From: Halocaridina rubra
Taxonomy: Eukaryota > Arthropoda > Malacostraca > Decapoda > Atyidae
DNA: 64,000 bases
NCBI GenBank assembly: GCA_037179515.1
Contig: JAXCGZ010003852.1
Span: 1-64,000, forward strand
Direction of reading: 5' to 3'
The position numbers were made by a program, and so were the translations under genes. This document shows, in pieces, positions 26,829 to 41,102 of the stretch; position 1 is the stretch's first letter; the number at the start of each line of letters is the position of its first letter. The notes beneath the pieces were generated by a model. The model made no database searches. It saw only the letters and a list, made by a program, of their open reading frames with translations, and was not told the DNA's origin.

Positions 26829-29800
26829 AAATGTGATCACATCATTCCTATCACGTATACTGCAGCTACAAAGTGCAAAGATTGAATATTTTAATATTTT
26901 TGTTCATAATTATTTACAATTTTGATCCTCAATATATCTATTAATTAGTTCAAATTTCAACTTTCTTATATCTAACATAAAAGGCAAGATTTTTTCCTCC
27001 ATCGAGATCTCTTTCATATTGACATCCTTATTACTCTTAATTAATGGATTTTCTTGTGTGTCAACCTCTCATATATAGACAATTATTAGTAATAAATATA
27101 CCCATAAAACTCAGATGGCTTTAGCAGACACCAACTGGATAATACCACATCCAGGCAAAAAATTTACAAATTTGCTTTTTCATTTCACCTACTTAAAACC
27201 ATGATATATGCAAATTTAGGTTATAGTTTCTCTCTGTTGCTCTGATGCCCCATTCCCAGTGAAAACTTATAAAGAGTTGCATTAGCACTTGGTAATATTC
27301 CTTCTACTGGTGATATATCTTGATTTGTGTATTTATTTGTATGCTGTTATCCTTAATATCAAGAGGTGAATAATAGTAATTAGGATGTGTAGTTATTTGT
27401 ATTTTACCAATGGATTTTCATCCGATAATTTTTAGAGGTGATTTCATGCCCGTTAAGGATATGATTGTTTATGAAGTATTTTTTCAGATCATACCAGATT
27501 AAAAACAGTATAAGATCTGTGACTAGTTCAGGCAAGGTTTGTCAGTATAAATACTAAAATCTATATATTAATAATAGTGGCTATTAAGCACTGACGTAAT
27601 TGGTATAAAGTTCATTTAAAATATTTTTTAAAGGTTTACTAAGACAATTATTCTATTGCCTGTCTAATCATGGTATTAAATTGTTAATGATGGCTTCATA
27701 TACACTCACTTATCATCCAAGTTTTACAACATTAAACATTTACAATGCATTACTGAATGTGGAGGATTTAACCTGTATTGAACAAGAGGTCTATAGTAAT
27801 CATTAGCTGCATGTTATAAGAGACATTAACATGTCAGTCAATATTCTCCATCCATGTTTGTAAGATGTTACATTAATCTGAAACCAATGCAATTAACTGT
27901 TTGATAAAATAACTTCAGTGTACTAGGAAGTGTAATTTCATAATTATTTCCTTGTATACCGTAGGTCTATCAAATGTTTTGTAAGCTTTAACTACCATTT
28001 AATGTATAGAGCCTCATTTTATGTTCCATTGTGAATGATATGCAAATATACAGGTGTCGACATAAATAAGCAATTTGAGAGCTTCCACCACAGATGATTT
28101 GATTATCTTTGTAGAGAGAGACAGGAAAATATATTTGGTGAGTGAATAATTACTCCCAAGTTTTCTCTCTAGCTCTCTACAAAAGCTGTTTAAATACGTT
28201 ACAAACATTAACTAAAGTTGTTAACTCTTTTCTGATGTATTTAATAAGTTCTCAGTGTTAATGAAAATGTTAACTGGCAATGAGCATATTAGTATCTGAT
28301 TGAGCAACGGGTAGTTAGTAACTCTGTTTGTTTACCAGTCCTTCATTAAGCTTGGAATGTTTACCTTGAGATATCCTTCTATACAAACTTAATATATAAT
28401 CTTAGTAAGGCAATTAATAGAATAGTTTTACAATTTCTTTTTGCTTATAACAGGAATTTAGGAAATTTTGCTTCGATATATAATATTTAATTTCACAAAA
28501 GTGTAATATCTAGGAATATTTTCATTCATATATTTATGTACATGTGATGGGAGTTCATTTAGCACACGTGATTACACTAAAAACTTACTGTAAAATTTTA
28601 CTAAGTATTTGTCTTTTCTTCACTTATTAGATGCTTAAACCATAGACGAGGTAGCTTCTTTCAATAATATAGCTTCTTTAAATATTATGTCACAATTGAA
28701 GAGCTGATACATTCCATTGAATTGTCATAAACTTTAGTTTTCTCTTGAAAATTGGTGGTGTCACTATGAAATCATGTCTTCTGAAGCCTAGCATTGCTAG
28801 TGCTCGGCAGTTTTCATATGAATTGACGCATAATATACCTAAAAGACTGTGCTCAGCAGAAAGAAAATTAATAGGCTTCTCCTGCTAAACAGATTTTCTA
28901 TATTTTTTTTTCTTTAAAGTCATATACTGCACTTGTTATAACATCAAAAATATGCAATGGAAAATGTATAATTTAATAGAATATGTACATCACATTTTAT
29001 AGCATTTCTTTTCCAGTATTCAATAAACTCTTTATTTTATTACTCCTATGAAAATATATTTCTTGGTAGTATGAAGAGAATATGGATTAAAAGTTCTTCT
29101 AAATGCAGTTTTTTGTAATTATGAATACTATCATTATCTTGAATATCTCAGGGCAAGAATTTGATCTTTTGATAAAATGCTAGAGTATTGTAATGTAGTG
29201 GATGTTAGATTAAATTGGCTCAGAATAAAGTGCAGTCAAGTGTTATAATAGTGAGAACATTAATACTTGAGAGATGTGTAGGAACAGAAAAATTTTGAAG
29301 GACAATGTGGAATAATACACGGTGTTTAAATGGCTAGGACACCTTTTAAAAGGATCACTAACATAATAATGGTGAAGATGTAAATAGCAACCTACCAGGT
29401 ATTTAAATAGAAATAGGTAAATGTTATGAAGTGACAGACTAGGTGGGAAGGTATTAAGGAAAAGACCAGATGTTCAAGAGGGAAATATACTAGTATTATC
29501 CCCGCTCTAAATAAAATATTCAATAGGAAACGTTTCCACAAGTGCGTTTGCTAGAGTGTTACTAGTAAATTGTACATGCTGCACAATAAAATGTCAAAAC
29601 ATAATGAGCATCACAACATTAAATATTCAAGAATTTTGAAACATAACACGTTCATCTTTCTCTCACAAAAACTCTGCATAAACTTCCCAAAAGCCACAAT
29701 ACTGTACTTTTCTTCGAAGGTGAGTTTCATAGCCCAAGATAATGTCCAAAATGATGACGGTGACAATGAAGATTGGCTACAATGCTGATAGGAGGAAGTG

Positions 29801-30330
29801 ACGAAATGAATGGCAGTGTCGTAAACGATCAGACACTGGGCTATTTTGAACTTCGTAATGTGATGCCAAAAGGATAAGGTACGTCATCATAATCTGAAGA
29901 ATGTCTGTTTTTTGAAGGAGGTATAATGTCGCGAATTTCTTTGTAAAAAGCATAATAATAGAAAGCTGCTTTATTTTTCTCTTGGCTTCATCAGAGACTT
30001 ATTGTGTTGCTTCTGGCTGCTCCTAGAGCCCATGGGTGACACAGGCATTTTACTATTGGTGGGTCAAAGTTATTGATTTAATCCTTTAATACTTGGGTCT
30101 TGAGAAAATTTTTTGTGAACCACCCATGTTCACAGTGGTGGATTAGACTGAATCATCAGCTTTTTCTCCTTTCCTCCCCATTAATGCAGCTGTTCTTTAA
30201 GGTCCTCACCAGTAAAGATAGTTTGGGTGCTCAATCTGGATTTTGTTTTCCTTGCTCATGGCAAAGAAGCCTTCCCACCAACTTCACTTGCTACCTGCAA
30301 AATTATCTTCACTCATGCGTGTATTGTGAG
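26829..30330. other. intergenic, no recognisable gene
   Basis: About 3.5 kb of AT-rich, low-complexity but largely non-tandem sequence between the convergent PDCD2L and ionotropic receptor genes. Short open frames (for example 29570-29788) have no recognisable motifs. Confidence 0.5.
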
Positions 30331-30339
30331 GAAGTTGAC

Positions 30340-31300
30340 TACCTTACTCCATTATGCCTTCTAGCAGGTATTGACTGCCTCAGCTTTAGGGCATCAGGAG
30401 ACCCAGCAATAAACTCTACTGTATCTGCGATTGTGAACCTCATCCATAAATCTATTATGCTGCAATTTGGGTTAACTCGGAGTGTAGCTCGAATCCTAGC
30501 AAAGGGGAGGCAGATGTACGTTGCCCTCACACAGTTTATGATGTCTTGATTATGTACCTACAGCACTGATGTTGTGTTTGAAGGCAGGAACAGGAGTTCA
30601 ACAAGTTCATCCTCATACATCAGATTCGGTAAGGCCGGAAGCATTGTCATGGATGAGGACGACACTGAATCTCAGCACCTTCTTGAGGTAATTTTTGACT
30701 TCAGATACAAAGCAGTGGTGGAACCAATAAAAAGAAAAACAGAACTATCATTAGACAAGCCTTCTTATTATGTTGCCAGAACACAGATAGTAGATTTTAC
30801 TTTTGTTTTTCAGTGTACTGTATACGGATTTTTCATACAGTGCACAAAGCCTGGCTTGATCATAGTCTCCTGGGTTGCTACATTGCACCAAAGTGATATC
30901 CTTCCAAGGATACAAATCCAGGGGTCTGCTTGGCATCCTTATATGTGTACATGCAATGTGACAATTTCTTCCCGAAGAAGTCCATTTCATCACAGTTGAG
31001 AACTTGCTATGAGAGGTAGCCTTTTTCCACGGTGACTAAGGTATTTAGGGAAGGCTAGTGATACCTCCACATCACCTGATGCAGATCTTTCATGAGTTTG
31101 AGGTTCTTTAGGTTGTGATTATTTATAAATCTAAGAGCCATCCCTTGCAATCTTTAAACTCCTTCATATTTCTCGGGATACCACTAACTGTGCTTTTGAT
31201 AGCTTAAGAGCCTTTCCATGCTGAACTTATGTCAACAGGGACATGCTCTTCCACAAAGTTCTCTAATCATACATTTGCTTTCTCAGTCTTTACAAGAACT
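30340..31300 (-). pseudogene. decayed Tigger/pogo-type transposase
   Basis: The minus strand, read across frame changes and stops, recovers the order of a pogo-family transposase. A Tc5-type HTH segment (EFKDCKGWLLRFINNHNL) lies around 31130-31170. The DDE domain front (YKDAKQTPGF, then NPGDYDQARLCALYEKS) follows near 30840-30960. Next come the second-Asp region HDNASGLTESDV and a degraded form of the FLPPNTTS-xx-QPMDQG block near 30590-30660. Finally INCVRATYICLPFARIRATL continues into FTIADTVEFIAGSPDALK (about 30380-30550). These match the conserved order of Tigger transposases as I know them. At least three frame breaks and several stops make it clearly dead. Terminal inverted repeats were not located. 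On the plus strand the long frames at 30100-30549 and 30574-30999 are shadows. Confidence 0.7.
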
Positions 31301-31736
31301 TTTCATGAACCTGATAAACCAATCTCACCATTGCAGACAAAACTAATATTTCCCCGAAATTAATTTCCTCTTTGCTAAATTGCCTGAATATTGGACAATT
31401 TTTTTTCTTCATATACATGTTACTTCGAATGTTGACACTGTTTTTAACTGATCTATCATTTCAAGCTATCAAGACAATATTTAAAGCAACTAGATTTTGA
31501 CAACGCCTAAATGTAATGTGAAAATGTGTTTCTTAAATCTAATATAGGAGGAGTAATAAGAATATCCGCTCAGTAAGCCCTTGAAGTTGAATAGCCACGT
31601 AGGAGAAAGTGGTTCATCACAATATAATGGAGAATATAGTAGTAGTAAGAAAAAAATATGCTGTCAATAACGTGTATTATTAGGCATACAAAGAATTTGA
31701 TCAGTTTAAAGAATCACTGACCTTTCAATACACTAT

Positions 31737-31742
31737 TTTATT
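31737..31742 (-). terminator. candidate receptor poly(A) signal
   Basis: AATAAA on the minus strand, about 170 bases beyond the stop codon of the ionotropic receptor gene. This is a plausible position for the 3' end of its message. Confidence 0.35.
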
Positions 31743-31908
31743 ACTTAGAAATTACTAATGCTCTTTCATCGGAATAAGAGATGAGTGTTACCTCTATATT
31801 AAAGCTGAATTTAGCAATATATTAATTGCTACAGAAAATCTAAATATGGGTCCTTTCCTGAAGATCAAGAGAAATTAGAGTACATAATAGCCAAGCATTC
31901 AAACTTTC

Positions 31909-34900
31909 TTAGCCACAATGGCAAGGAAGGATTTCCAAAATGAGGACAAGCACAGCCAAGACGGTACCAAAGCCTAGTACAAGGAAGGCCCCTTGCAAGT
32001 TCTCCAAAGTTAGAGGCTGAAGACGTGATTTTCCTTTGGTCATGAGACCTCTTGTGGCTCCTCCCTTTGATCTGCGAAAATCATCCAAGATCTCGCGACG
32101 CCAATGTTCAATCAGGCCCGAGTGTGACATCCATTCCAAATACCTGTTTCATGTAAAGTTATTCATTAAAGAGGGATTGCATAGTAATATGCAACTCAAT
32201 CCCTTATAGAATATTCTAATTGCAATCTATATGAATGGTGTAAGCACTCTGCAAAAAAGAGATTTCCTTCATATATAATTGTAAAATGTGATATTTTACA
32301 GACGACCCTATGTTTATGCAGGTTGTCACTTGAACCATTCTGAGAATGTATTTTCCATGGTTCACATGACTCTTCAAAGTAAGTTTTTTTTAGTAATAAT
32401 TTCAACCCAGATCCTTCAAGACGACCCCATAGTTCATGAGATATAATAAGGCCCTGCAGTCTGCAAAATGCGCTTTTTAAGGGATTCATTCACCATAGTA
32501 GTGGGCTGATAACATTTCAAAACTGCATACATAAGTCAGTTCTGTAGTTCAATAATGCAAGATATGCAACCCAAGACAAGGTGATGAATATTATAGTTTT
32601 ATATTTATATCAAAGGCAAGATTACATATTGTGCTATACCATTCATAATATTCTTTAAAATAGTCTTACCTATCAAAAATATGTTTGTATGGTGATCCTT
32701 TTTGGAAAGCCCAACCCACGTAGTTAGGAAACAGCTTCTCCTCTACGGCATAAGAAGTGTCGCTTCGTTTGCGGTTAATAAAAAGAAACTGAGAGTATTC
32801 TGAGGCTTCTAAGACGCCAGCTCCACGATCAAAAGCTTCAAAGACATCATCATAATCAGGGAGAAGACTCAGCTTTTTGCCTAATAAATGCAAAACTGGT
32901 TCCTTAGCAGACCACAAGTACCCTGGCACAAAGTTACCATAATCTAGCATATAGATTCTGGAAAAAAAATTCCATTTCCATCTATTAATACCCTGAAGCA
33001 TGCCTACATATACTGTTAAATGAACATCATGATTTTCCCGGCCAGCAGAAATATAAATAAAGCAATAATGATGCTAACTTATTTGGGAGCCGGCAAGGGT
33101 TAACCATTGAGAATGTACATGCAGCCTAATTTGCATTTATATCAAAGCTGCAGTAGCCCAGAGGTTAATGGACTCTGCTCGAAAAGTAACAACTCTGTGT
33201 TCAAGCCCACTATGAGGTGTTAATGCTTCAACTCCAACATGTCTGTGTCCATCCCCATTCGAATGGGGGTTAATAGCAACACACAAAACGGCAAACAACA
33301 AACCTAAAGAAAGAAATTAGGAGAATGAACCACTCGTCATGGAGGAAGTCCTAATATTACTGACTTGCACAATGGTTGGGTACTTTTCTCCAGTGTGGCA
33401 TATATTATTACAATAACCCAATGATCGAGAAAGAATGGAGTGGAATTTTAATACAAAAAGCAGATAAAGAGTATAAATAACTATATAACAGATAAATATA
33501 AAACATACAAATCTCTGAAAGAGGAATTAGTTTCAGCCACAGAAAATGGCATTATCATATAATTCTCTCTCTTTTATCTCAAGAACCCTCTCAAGTGCCC
33601 TACATGACTCTTATGTAACTATCTGATGATGAATTACAAAACCTATAGCCTTGGTTAGGAAATTAAGATATTACTTTCAAGTCAAAGTATAAAGAAGCTG
33701 TTTTCAGTATACGTGATTCAACACCCATCTCTAACACGTAAAACACTCCAATCTTTCTTCACTAGACCTTCATATATTTGTTTTGCTGATGTCATTGTGG
33801 CACTTATATCTCAGCTTATATTACTGAAAATCTTACCATGAGTGTATCTGTCCCGTTTGTTGTTATGGTAATTATTATTCACTTTATATTTATGCATAAT
33901 AAATTAATCTTATTATGACTGTAAAGTATTAAAAATCCAGCTACTAGAGAAGTAAGCTGCTCATGCCCATATCAATGGCGAGGGTTGGTGTAAAACTAAG
34001 TCAAAACCAACCCCAGTTCACAAGAGGCTTGAGAGAAACAGCTAACACATATGGACATAGGAAAAGCTGTAGATAAAGAAGTTTATAGAAGGACTTGATC
34101 ACCTACTCTGGTGGAAAAATAAAACTAATATATATAAATATAGCGTATCTCATCAACAACATATAAATTACTCACTTGATCTTCGAGTTTGCAAGCTCTT
34201 CCAAAGTGGCAATCTTACGAGTCTGAGACGGTACAGTGAGAAAGGCAATAAGATTGCCCATATACGAAGTAGAGAGAACTAAGGATGCAATCCACCAGCA
34301 ACCAAGAAATAGTCGACAACCCCAATTTTCTGGAATTTTTGTGGCCGGTTGATAAAGTAATGGACTTCCAAGCCACACCAGTGTTGATGCCAAATCATAC
34401 TCTGTAGAAAGAAGATTTAGGAAAAACAGTCATATAAGAGGCTTGTTCTATTCCACTTGGAAAAGGGAATGAAATCTTAAATATACGTTGGGTTGCTAAT
34501 AATGATATGGGAAAGTTTCACTTGGAAACTAAAAAGCACATGTGAGAATTAAACCATCTTAAGCTAATAAGTGCAAGAAGGACACGATTACTTGAAGTAG
34601 GCCATATAAACTACCGACAGAGATGCAAATAGAAAGACAAACTAGAAAATAAAGTCCCACAATAGAATAGGTGTATGATACACACAGTTCATTATAAATA
34701 AATCATATTCTTTAATTCAAGATACTTTGATATGTTGAAGCATTTGACTGAGAGCAGACGCTTCTAAGTCCTACATAAAATCAGAGAAGGGTATAATACT
34801 TATCAACGACTATACTTACTGTTGTCATATACAAATGAATGATTCTCTCTAATCAAAATGTGGAAAAATGCAGCAAGAACCACTAGGGCAATGATGACAC

Positions 34901-37900
34901 CCATCCACACCCAGCCATGAAAGGGATAAACTATAGAGAGCCATCTCGGAAACGGAGGAGGTACCTGAAGAAACAACAATATATATCGTCTATGAAGATT
35001 TGCGAGACGTTTTCCCGTGAAAATAATCTTAGATGGTGACGAAACACTCATTATTTCAATTTAGACGTCTTCTCTTGAAAATGATGCTAGATGGTAACAA
35101 AACACTCATTATTTCAATCTTGTGGATAACTCCATACACGATTAGTATTTCTATTCAAAACCATCAAGAAACACTTAATATTCAGTGATTTATGAATATA
35201 CAGTACATGCATTTTGACAATAAGACTGTTCATTTTCTGAGAATGTTCCGGTTTTACGTCACGGACTCCCTTATCAACCAAGGGCTAGGACGGTTGCCTT
35301 CTTGCGAAGGACTTGTTTTGGCTGATGTAATCCTTACGCTGAGTGCATGCCTTTGCTAACCTCAGACCGTGACGGGGCGCGAACCCTCGACCTGACGCCT
35401 CAGAGTCGGAGACGCTACCGACTGAGCCACGGCGACTACTCTGTTCATTTTCTGAGAATAGATGGTGCTAATTTGTGACTAGCATAATATTTTTACACTC
35501 CTGTATTTACTAAATTAGAGTCAACAAACAAACATACATTTTCCAAAATGTATCTATTAACAATCTCATAATTTCACTTGTTTTAACAAATACCAAGTAA
35601 AAGTTGTAAATATGCTGTGGAAGCACGCTTAAATACAAAGAACACAAACTTTTCTTAACCTAATTGCACAATTAAGCATCTACAGTCAGTGAAACAATAT
35701 ACTTTGCAATTAAATTATCATAGAGAAGTTAAATACAAAGAGTAAATTAAGTGAAATATCACTGCTGTGGCTTTGCAGGATTTAGATCAACTAAAAAAAA
35801 ATTATTACAGGGTTGAAGGTGTAATAAGGAAATAGATGAGCAACAAAAACTAAAAATAAATGTTTGGTCATGGAACGCTAGAAATCTCCAATGATACTGT
35901 AAGCAAAATGGTATAGTAAAAATTATATACAAGCACTCCTGTTAAAATAATGTAACAGAATGGGAAGCCAACCTGTAGGGTCATGCTATATGAGTCCGCA
36001 AAGTATGGAACTGTGAAGTCCGCTGCCTGATAACGGTCTAGTACTACAGCAAAACCATTAATGATGAAATCTTTTTCCTTTCGCACCACTTGACCCAACA
36101 TTCCCACCCAAGTACCATTAATAAGTTCTCCCCAGAAGCCATCAGGAGGAATCTCTTGAAGCTCGTATGTGAAGTTTTTTCGGTGGGAGATCTCGGTAAG
36201 CATGGCTTGGCCTATGCCATCAACTTTCTGCACTTCAAAAGAGGAGAATAATAATAATTACTTAATTATTAATGATATGATGCTTACAAAAACATCAGCA
36301 TATCAAATGGCAAATAGTAAATAAACTAAATTGGTGAATTTTATATACAAGATATATACCTCATATACCACTAGTCTTTACTGATATCTTGGTGGGTTGT
36401 ATACTACTGCTATTATAAAGTTCATGAACCTGCATTTACACGAGTGACAATAAAATCTTTGAAATCTCTTTTTACAGTAATATTTACTTTAACATGGACC
36501 CTTTCACTTATAAGCAGCACTTTACTTCCACCAGTCCTCTCAGATATCTAAGCCCTCATTATTTAGTAAACCTTAGGAATAACTGTAAGACAGTATATTT
36601 ATTCATTTAATTTTTTTCTCTGTAATTGCTATAATATCTGCCTTAATGTCTTGTATGCTATCCTTAATTCTACTGCCTTACCAGATATCTTCATCAACAT
36701 TTGTATAGAATTACCTCAATGCTTGAATGAACCCTGATACACATTTTTTTCTCCTCTGTTCTTCCCTCATTTAACCTTACAGCTTCTTGTAATCAGGTTT
36801 TATAGTTTTCCATCTCCCCCTGTGTTCTGTTAGGTCGAATGAACACGGTTCTTTAGTCTCGAGTCTTTTAAATTTTTGCCCTCATCATTAATTCTTAATA
36901 TGCGTTCTCGCTATCAGTTTGCCTCAATTATTCTTGCCTTGCCCTCCCTAACGTACTTACCAAGTCGGCAAATGCTTACAATATCATAAGCACCACATAA
37001 TACCCAAAAAAAATCTTATATAAATGCATGTATATATGTATATGTATGCATATATTTACTTACCTATGAATTTACTTCATTATTATCTGAGCTATACTCT
37101 GGAGAACAATGAACACTACAAGCAGTTACTTGTTAAGCAATTATTAAATGTTTCTACATATAAATATTTATGGACTACTCATTAATTTCCATGGGAGAAT
37201 CCTATATATTGACTGGACTGAACGTAGATAGAAATTTATTATATAAGCATAATACTATATATGTACACAAAAGATTAATAATGGATTACGTAAATCATAT
37301 AGTTATGAACACCACCTCCATAACTCTCGCAGTACCTGAACAAAGAGGGGACTAATCGTGACACAAAAAACAAGGTTTAATATTATCCTGTATTATTAAT
37401 CCTTATTTGCCTGGAGATGAGCACAGGTAGTCTGGAACTACTGAATTAACGTTTGAATGCCCCAGTCTAATTCACACTGTACTTTCGATATTCCAGCATT
37501 TGCAAAGAAAGTTATACAACAACCACACTTACTGCTATTATAAAATAAATAAGGAAAGTCATCTATCCAGCTTGCAAGTTGGAAGTTATGGCCTTCAAAA
37601 TTCGGATAACGTTCCTCAAAGATTGCATCATATGTCAATGGATATGAGAGATCCAAGTGCTGTCAGAATAAAAAAAAAAAGAAACTCAATGGATTGCAAA
37701 CATTCAAGATTAGTGTTCTAGTAAGATCAGCAACTTGTCAAATTCTTTGCAAACTTTCATGCAGTCTATTAAGTGCAAGTAAGCTTTGACCAATTTGCAA
37801 GTGACAATATGAAATCTATGCGTTATTTCTAGAAAATCAAGTACTGTAATATAAGGATACATCTTTAATATTAGCAATGAGAATACAGGCCAATTTATAC

Positions 37901-40690
37901 TTTCTAACAATAGTAAGGTTATCCATTGAGGCTTTCTTACAATCTACCCAAAAGCTGCAATTTAAGATACTTAAAAGGTGTAAGAACTGTACATCAGTAC
38001 ACTAACAATATTATAAACGAATATTTTAGAAATCAAGAGCATATGAAATTTGCTTTTACGAAGTACTTTCATAATGCGTGCATGTAAATATGATTATGTT
38101 GGATATGTTAAAAGACTTGAGATTATACTAGAGTAAATACTGTACATATACCCACTGATGGTGAATTAATAAAATTAGTAATTAATATAAGTATTAAATC
38201 ACAAGGATTATTATAATGAGTGTGGTCATTCAAATGAACAAAACCACAACAAACAATTTAAAAGAAGCTCCAGTTATAAAACTAACATTCAAAAAAGAAA
38301 TGAGAATGACATTACCAAATCTTTCCATTAGCTTAAACAATCCCAATATATATGTAATATATTAAAACAGGCAACAGATTTTCTTTACACAAACGGGAAA
38401 GATTCAGCTAAACCAACCTTTGATAGGAATTTTGATGGGCTGAAAGGCTGGTATGTAGTAACAATGAATCGAACTCTCTTCCTTGTCAACAATTCTTGGG
38501 TGAGGAGGGACACTCGACGTACAGAGTCGGTCTCTAATAACACTTCCCTGCCAACACGAGATGCTCATTATGAAAATAGAATCATGTAATATGCAAATAA
38601 GGTTACTGCAAGCATTCTCCACCTATAACATGAAAACCATAAGTACCCAGATATTTTTATTGTATGCATTTGGCATTATATTGTTCAATGCCTGAAAAAA
38701 TATTAAGCCTGTCAGACTTAGCAGTGACAAGCTGGTGGTAAATACACCTCAAAATTCCTCAACAATTAACTTCAGCTAATGTATGGATGGTTTTGTGGGG
38801 GGGGGGTTGCAATCTGATAAATAGGAGGAAATAAACAACCTACAATAGTCAGGACTCAACATAGATGATTCTCACCCAATTACCCGATGAATTACTCAAG
38901 CAACGAGGTGGAGGGAGGAATCTGGTATCCCTTTATCTCCAAGGAGCTGAGAAGGGGTGCTTGAGTGAAATGGCTTCAAGTGTATGTGTGCTTTGACTCG
39001 GCCGCCACCTTACAGGGGGAAAGCGGCACTGAATACGTATGTATATGTAAGATAATATATGATAAGTGTCAGTTGATAAAATAAAAGAAATAAGGGGTAA
39101 ACTTACAAGCATAAAGATCTTTCCCTCGAACACAATTAGTTAAATATTGATTGTGACCAGCCTTTTCCCTGTTATTATCAAATATGCAATAGAGAAATGA
39201 AAGAGCTATAATGATAAACATGGACTTACCTTGCAGAGGAGTTTTCTTCTAAGCTAACAAACAAAATAGGTCCAAAAATCCATGCTGTCAATCCTTCTTC
39301 TAAAAATAACTTTATCAACTCTGTATTAATAAAAAGGATTATCGTGAGGTTAAATTCCACATTTTGATGTCTTCTCAGGAACCGATGCAAGTTGCTTTGA
39401 TTTCTGACCAAGATCCTTATATTACCAATCTGGACGCTGGGAGATATTCTGGCTTCAAGAATGTTCTGAAGGACAATTTCTGCCATGAAGGATTCATCAT
39501 GAAGGATCATTACAGACCGGGCATCAGTGAAGGTTGAGTTCAATATGCTGATTAGTCCCTTGGCAAGTGTAATAAAAGTCGTTCTGTTTGTTGTGGGGTC
39601 GCCATTTTCCCTCGATATAGATAGTGCGAATTCACTAGGAATGTAGCCTGATATAGGATACAACTCATTCTTTGCGTCCTTTAGTTTTGAAAACACTGAA
39701 ACAGATCCAGGAATTAGTAATCACATTTATTATATTCTTTACATGCATTACAATTGTGAACTAAGAAAGTGTGATTCAAAAAAGTTCAAATGTGTAGTGA
39801 CAGATCAATTCGGAGTGACATGTCTTTCATGAGTTTTCAGTTAAGCTGCATTCTGATACAACTATCTCAGGAGAAGCGAAAATTAACATTATAAAAAGAA
39901 TAAATATATAACAAAGCTACCTCTTTCCTAGAACTATATGTTAAAATAATCCATACCAAAGAGAATCAGCAGTACTACTACAGAATAACATTTCATATTC
40001 ACAGTAGATGTTTTCGCAAATAATAAATATTATCATTACTCTGCACCCTGCGTCAGACCAATTATCTAAAACGCCCGTCTGTGAAGCTCCAAAAACTATA
40101 CAAACCGTATTTGAGAAATGAAAAGCTAGTGATCCTGTTTTACCCTAACCAAGAAAATGAAGAGCAACTTATCAAGTCTCTTTTGGTTACATACACAAAG
40201 GTTATCATTTCCTCATGCTTTTGATCATCTATTTGAATATCTTAAAGGTTAAGGTGATATTTCAAGAAATCTCTTTAAGCATGTGCCATCCTGAAGTAAA
40301 ACTGACAGAGTTTATGATCGAATTCAATTAAGCTCTAGAATATTAAATACAAGTTAATCTTGTCAAAGGAGATCTATTTAAGTTAATGAACATCATCTCC
40401 TTGCAAAGCTTTTAGATGTCCTGATCTCATTGGAAATGCTGACTCCAATTTTCTTTCTGTGATAAAAAAACAATGACTGTAATTTACATCTATAACAAGA
40501 CGTCTCTTTGTAAGAAAAATTTTCATGCTACGTTTACAATTCGTTACATGAAATAAATTCTGAACTGAGTATATGATATCATGGAAAGAGCACTATTCTC
40601 GGTTCCCTTTCTCCTATTCATACAAAGTTTCAATATATGACCCTCAAAATAAAAATAAAAAAACAGCATACTAATACTACTACTACTACT

Positions 40691-40731
<41 letters not shown>

Positions 40732-41053
40732 TAATAATAATAATAATAACAACAATAATAATAATAATGTATTAACGGAAAGGCATATTAGATTAAAGCC
40801 AGTAAAATTGTCACAAAAGGAAAAAAATTGGGAAGTTGTAGTACATCATCAGGGGCCTTGGTGGCTAAGTGGTAGAGCGGGCAAGTCGGGAAGAGATATA
40901 ACTGACTAACGCAGATTTAGTCCCATCTACTATATTATTTCTATATCCACCCTCTTTTGAATGGGGACTAATTGTGACTTCTTATAAAATTTAAAAATAA
41001 AAGTAGAGCTCCATCATACCTTGGCCATCTTAACTTCCCCAATCACCTGTTCT

Positions 41054-41102
<49 letters not shown>

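Noticed and set aside
30100..30999. Plus-strand frames of 149 and 141 codons
   Set aside because: The recognisable protein remnant is on the opposite strand (Tigger transposase), so these are shadow frames.
35364..35440. Functional tRNA gene on the minus strand
   Set aside because: A and B boxes and partial acceptor pairing are present, but the unit continues into a SINE tail and is bounded by a target-site duplication.
37170..37721. Plus-strand frames over receptor exon 4
   Set aside because: The minus strand carries the conserved ligand-binding segment with proper splice sites, and the plus frames have no motifs.
38404..38622. 72-codon minus-strand frame beginning MENACSN
   Set aside because: It is the wrong frame. 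The exon at 38547-38418 in the adjacent frame joins both neighbours in phase.
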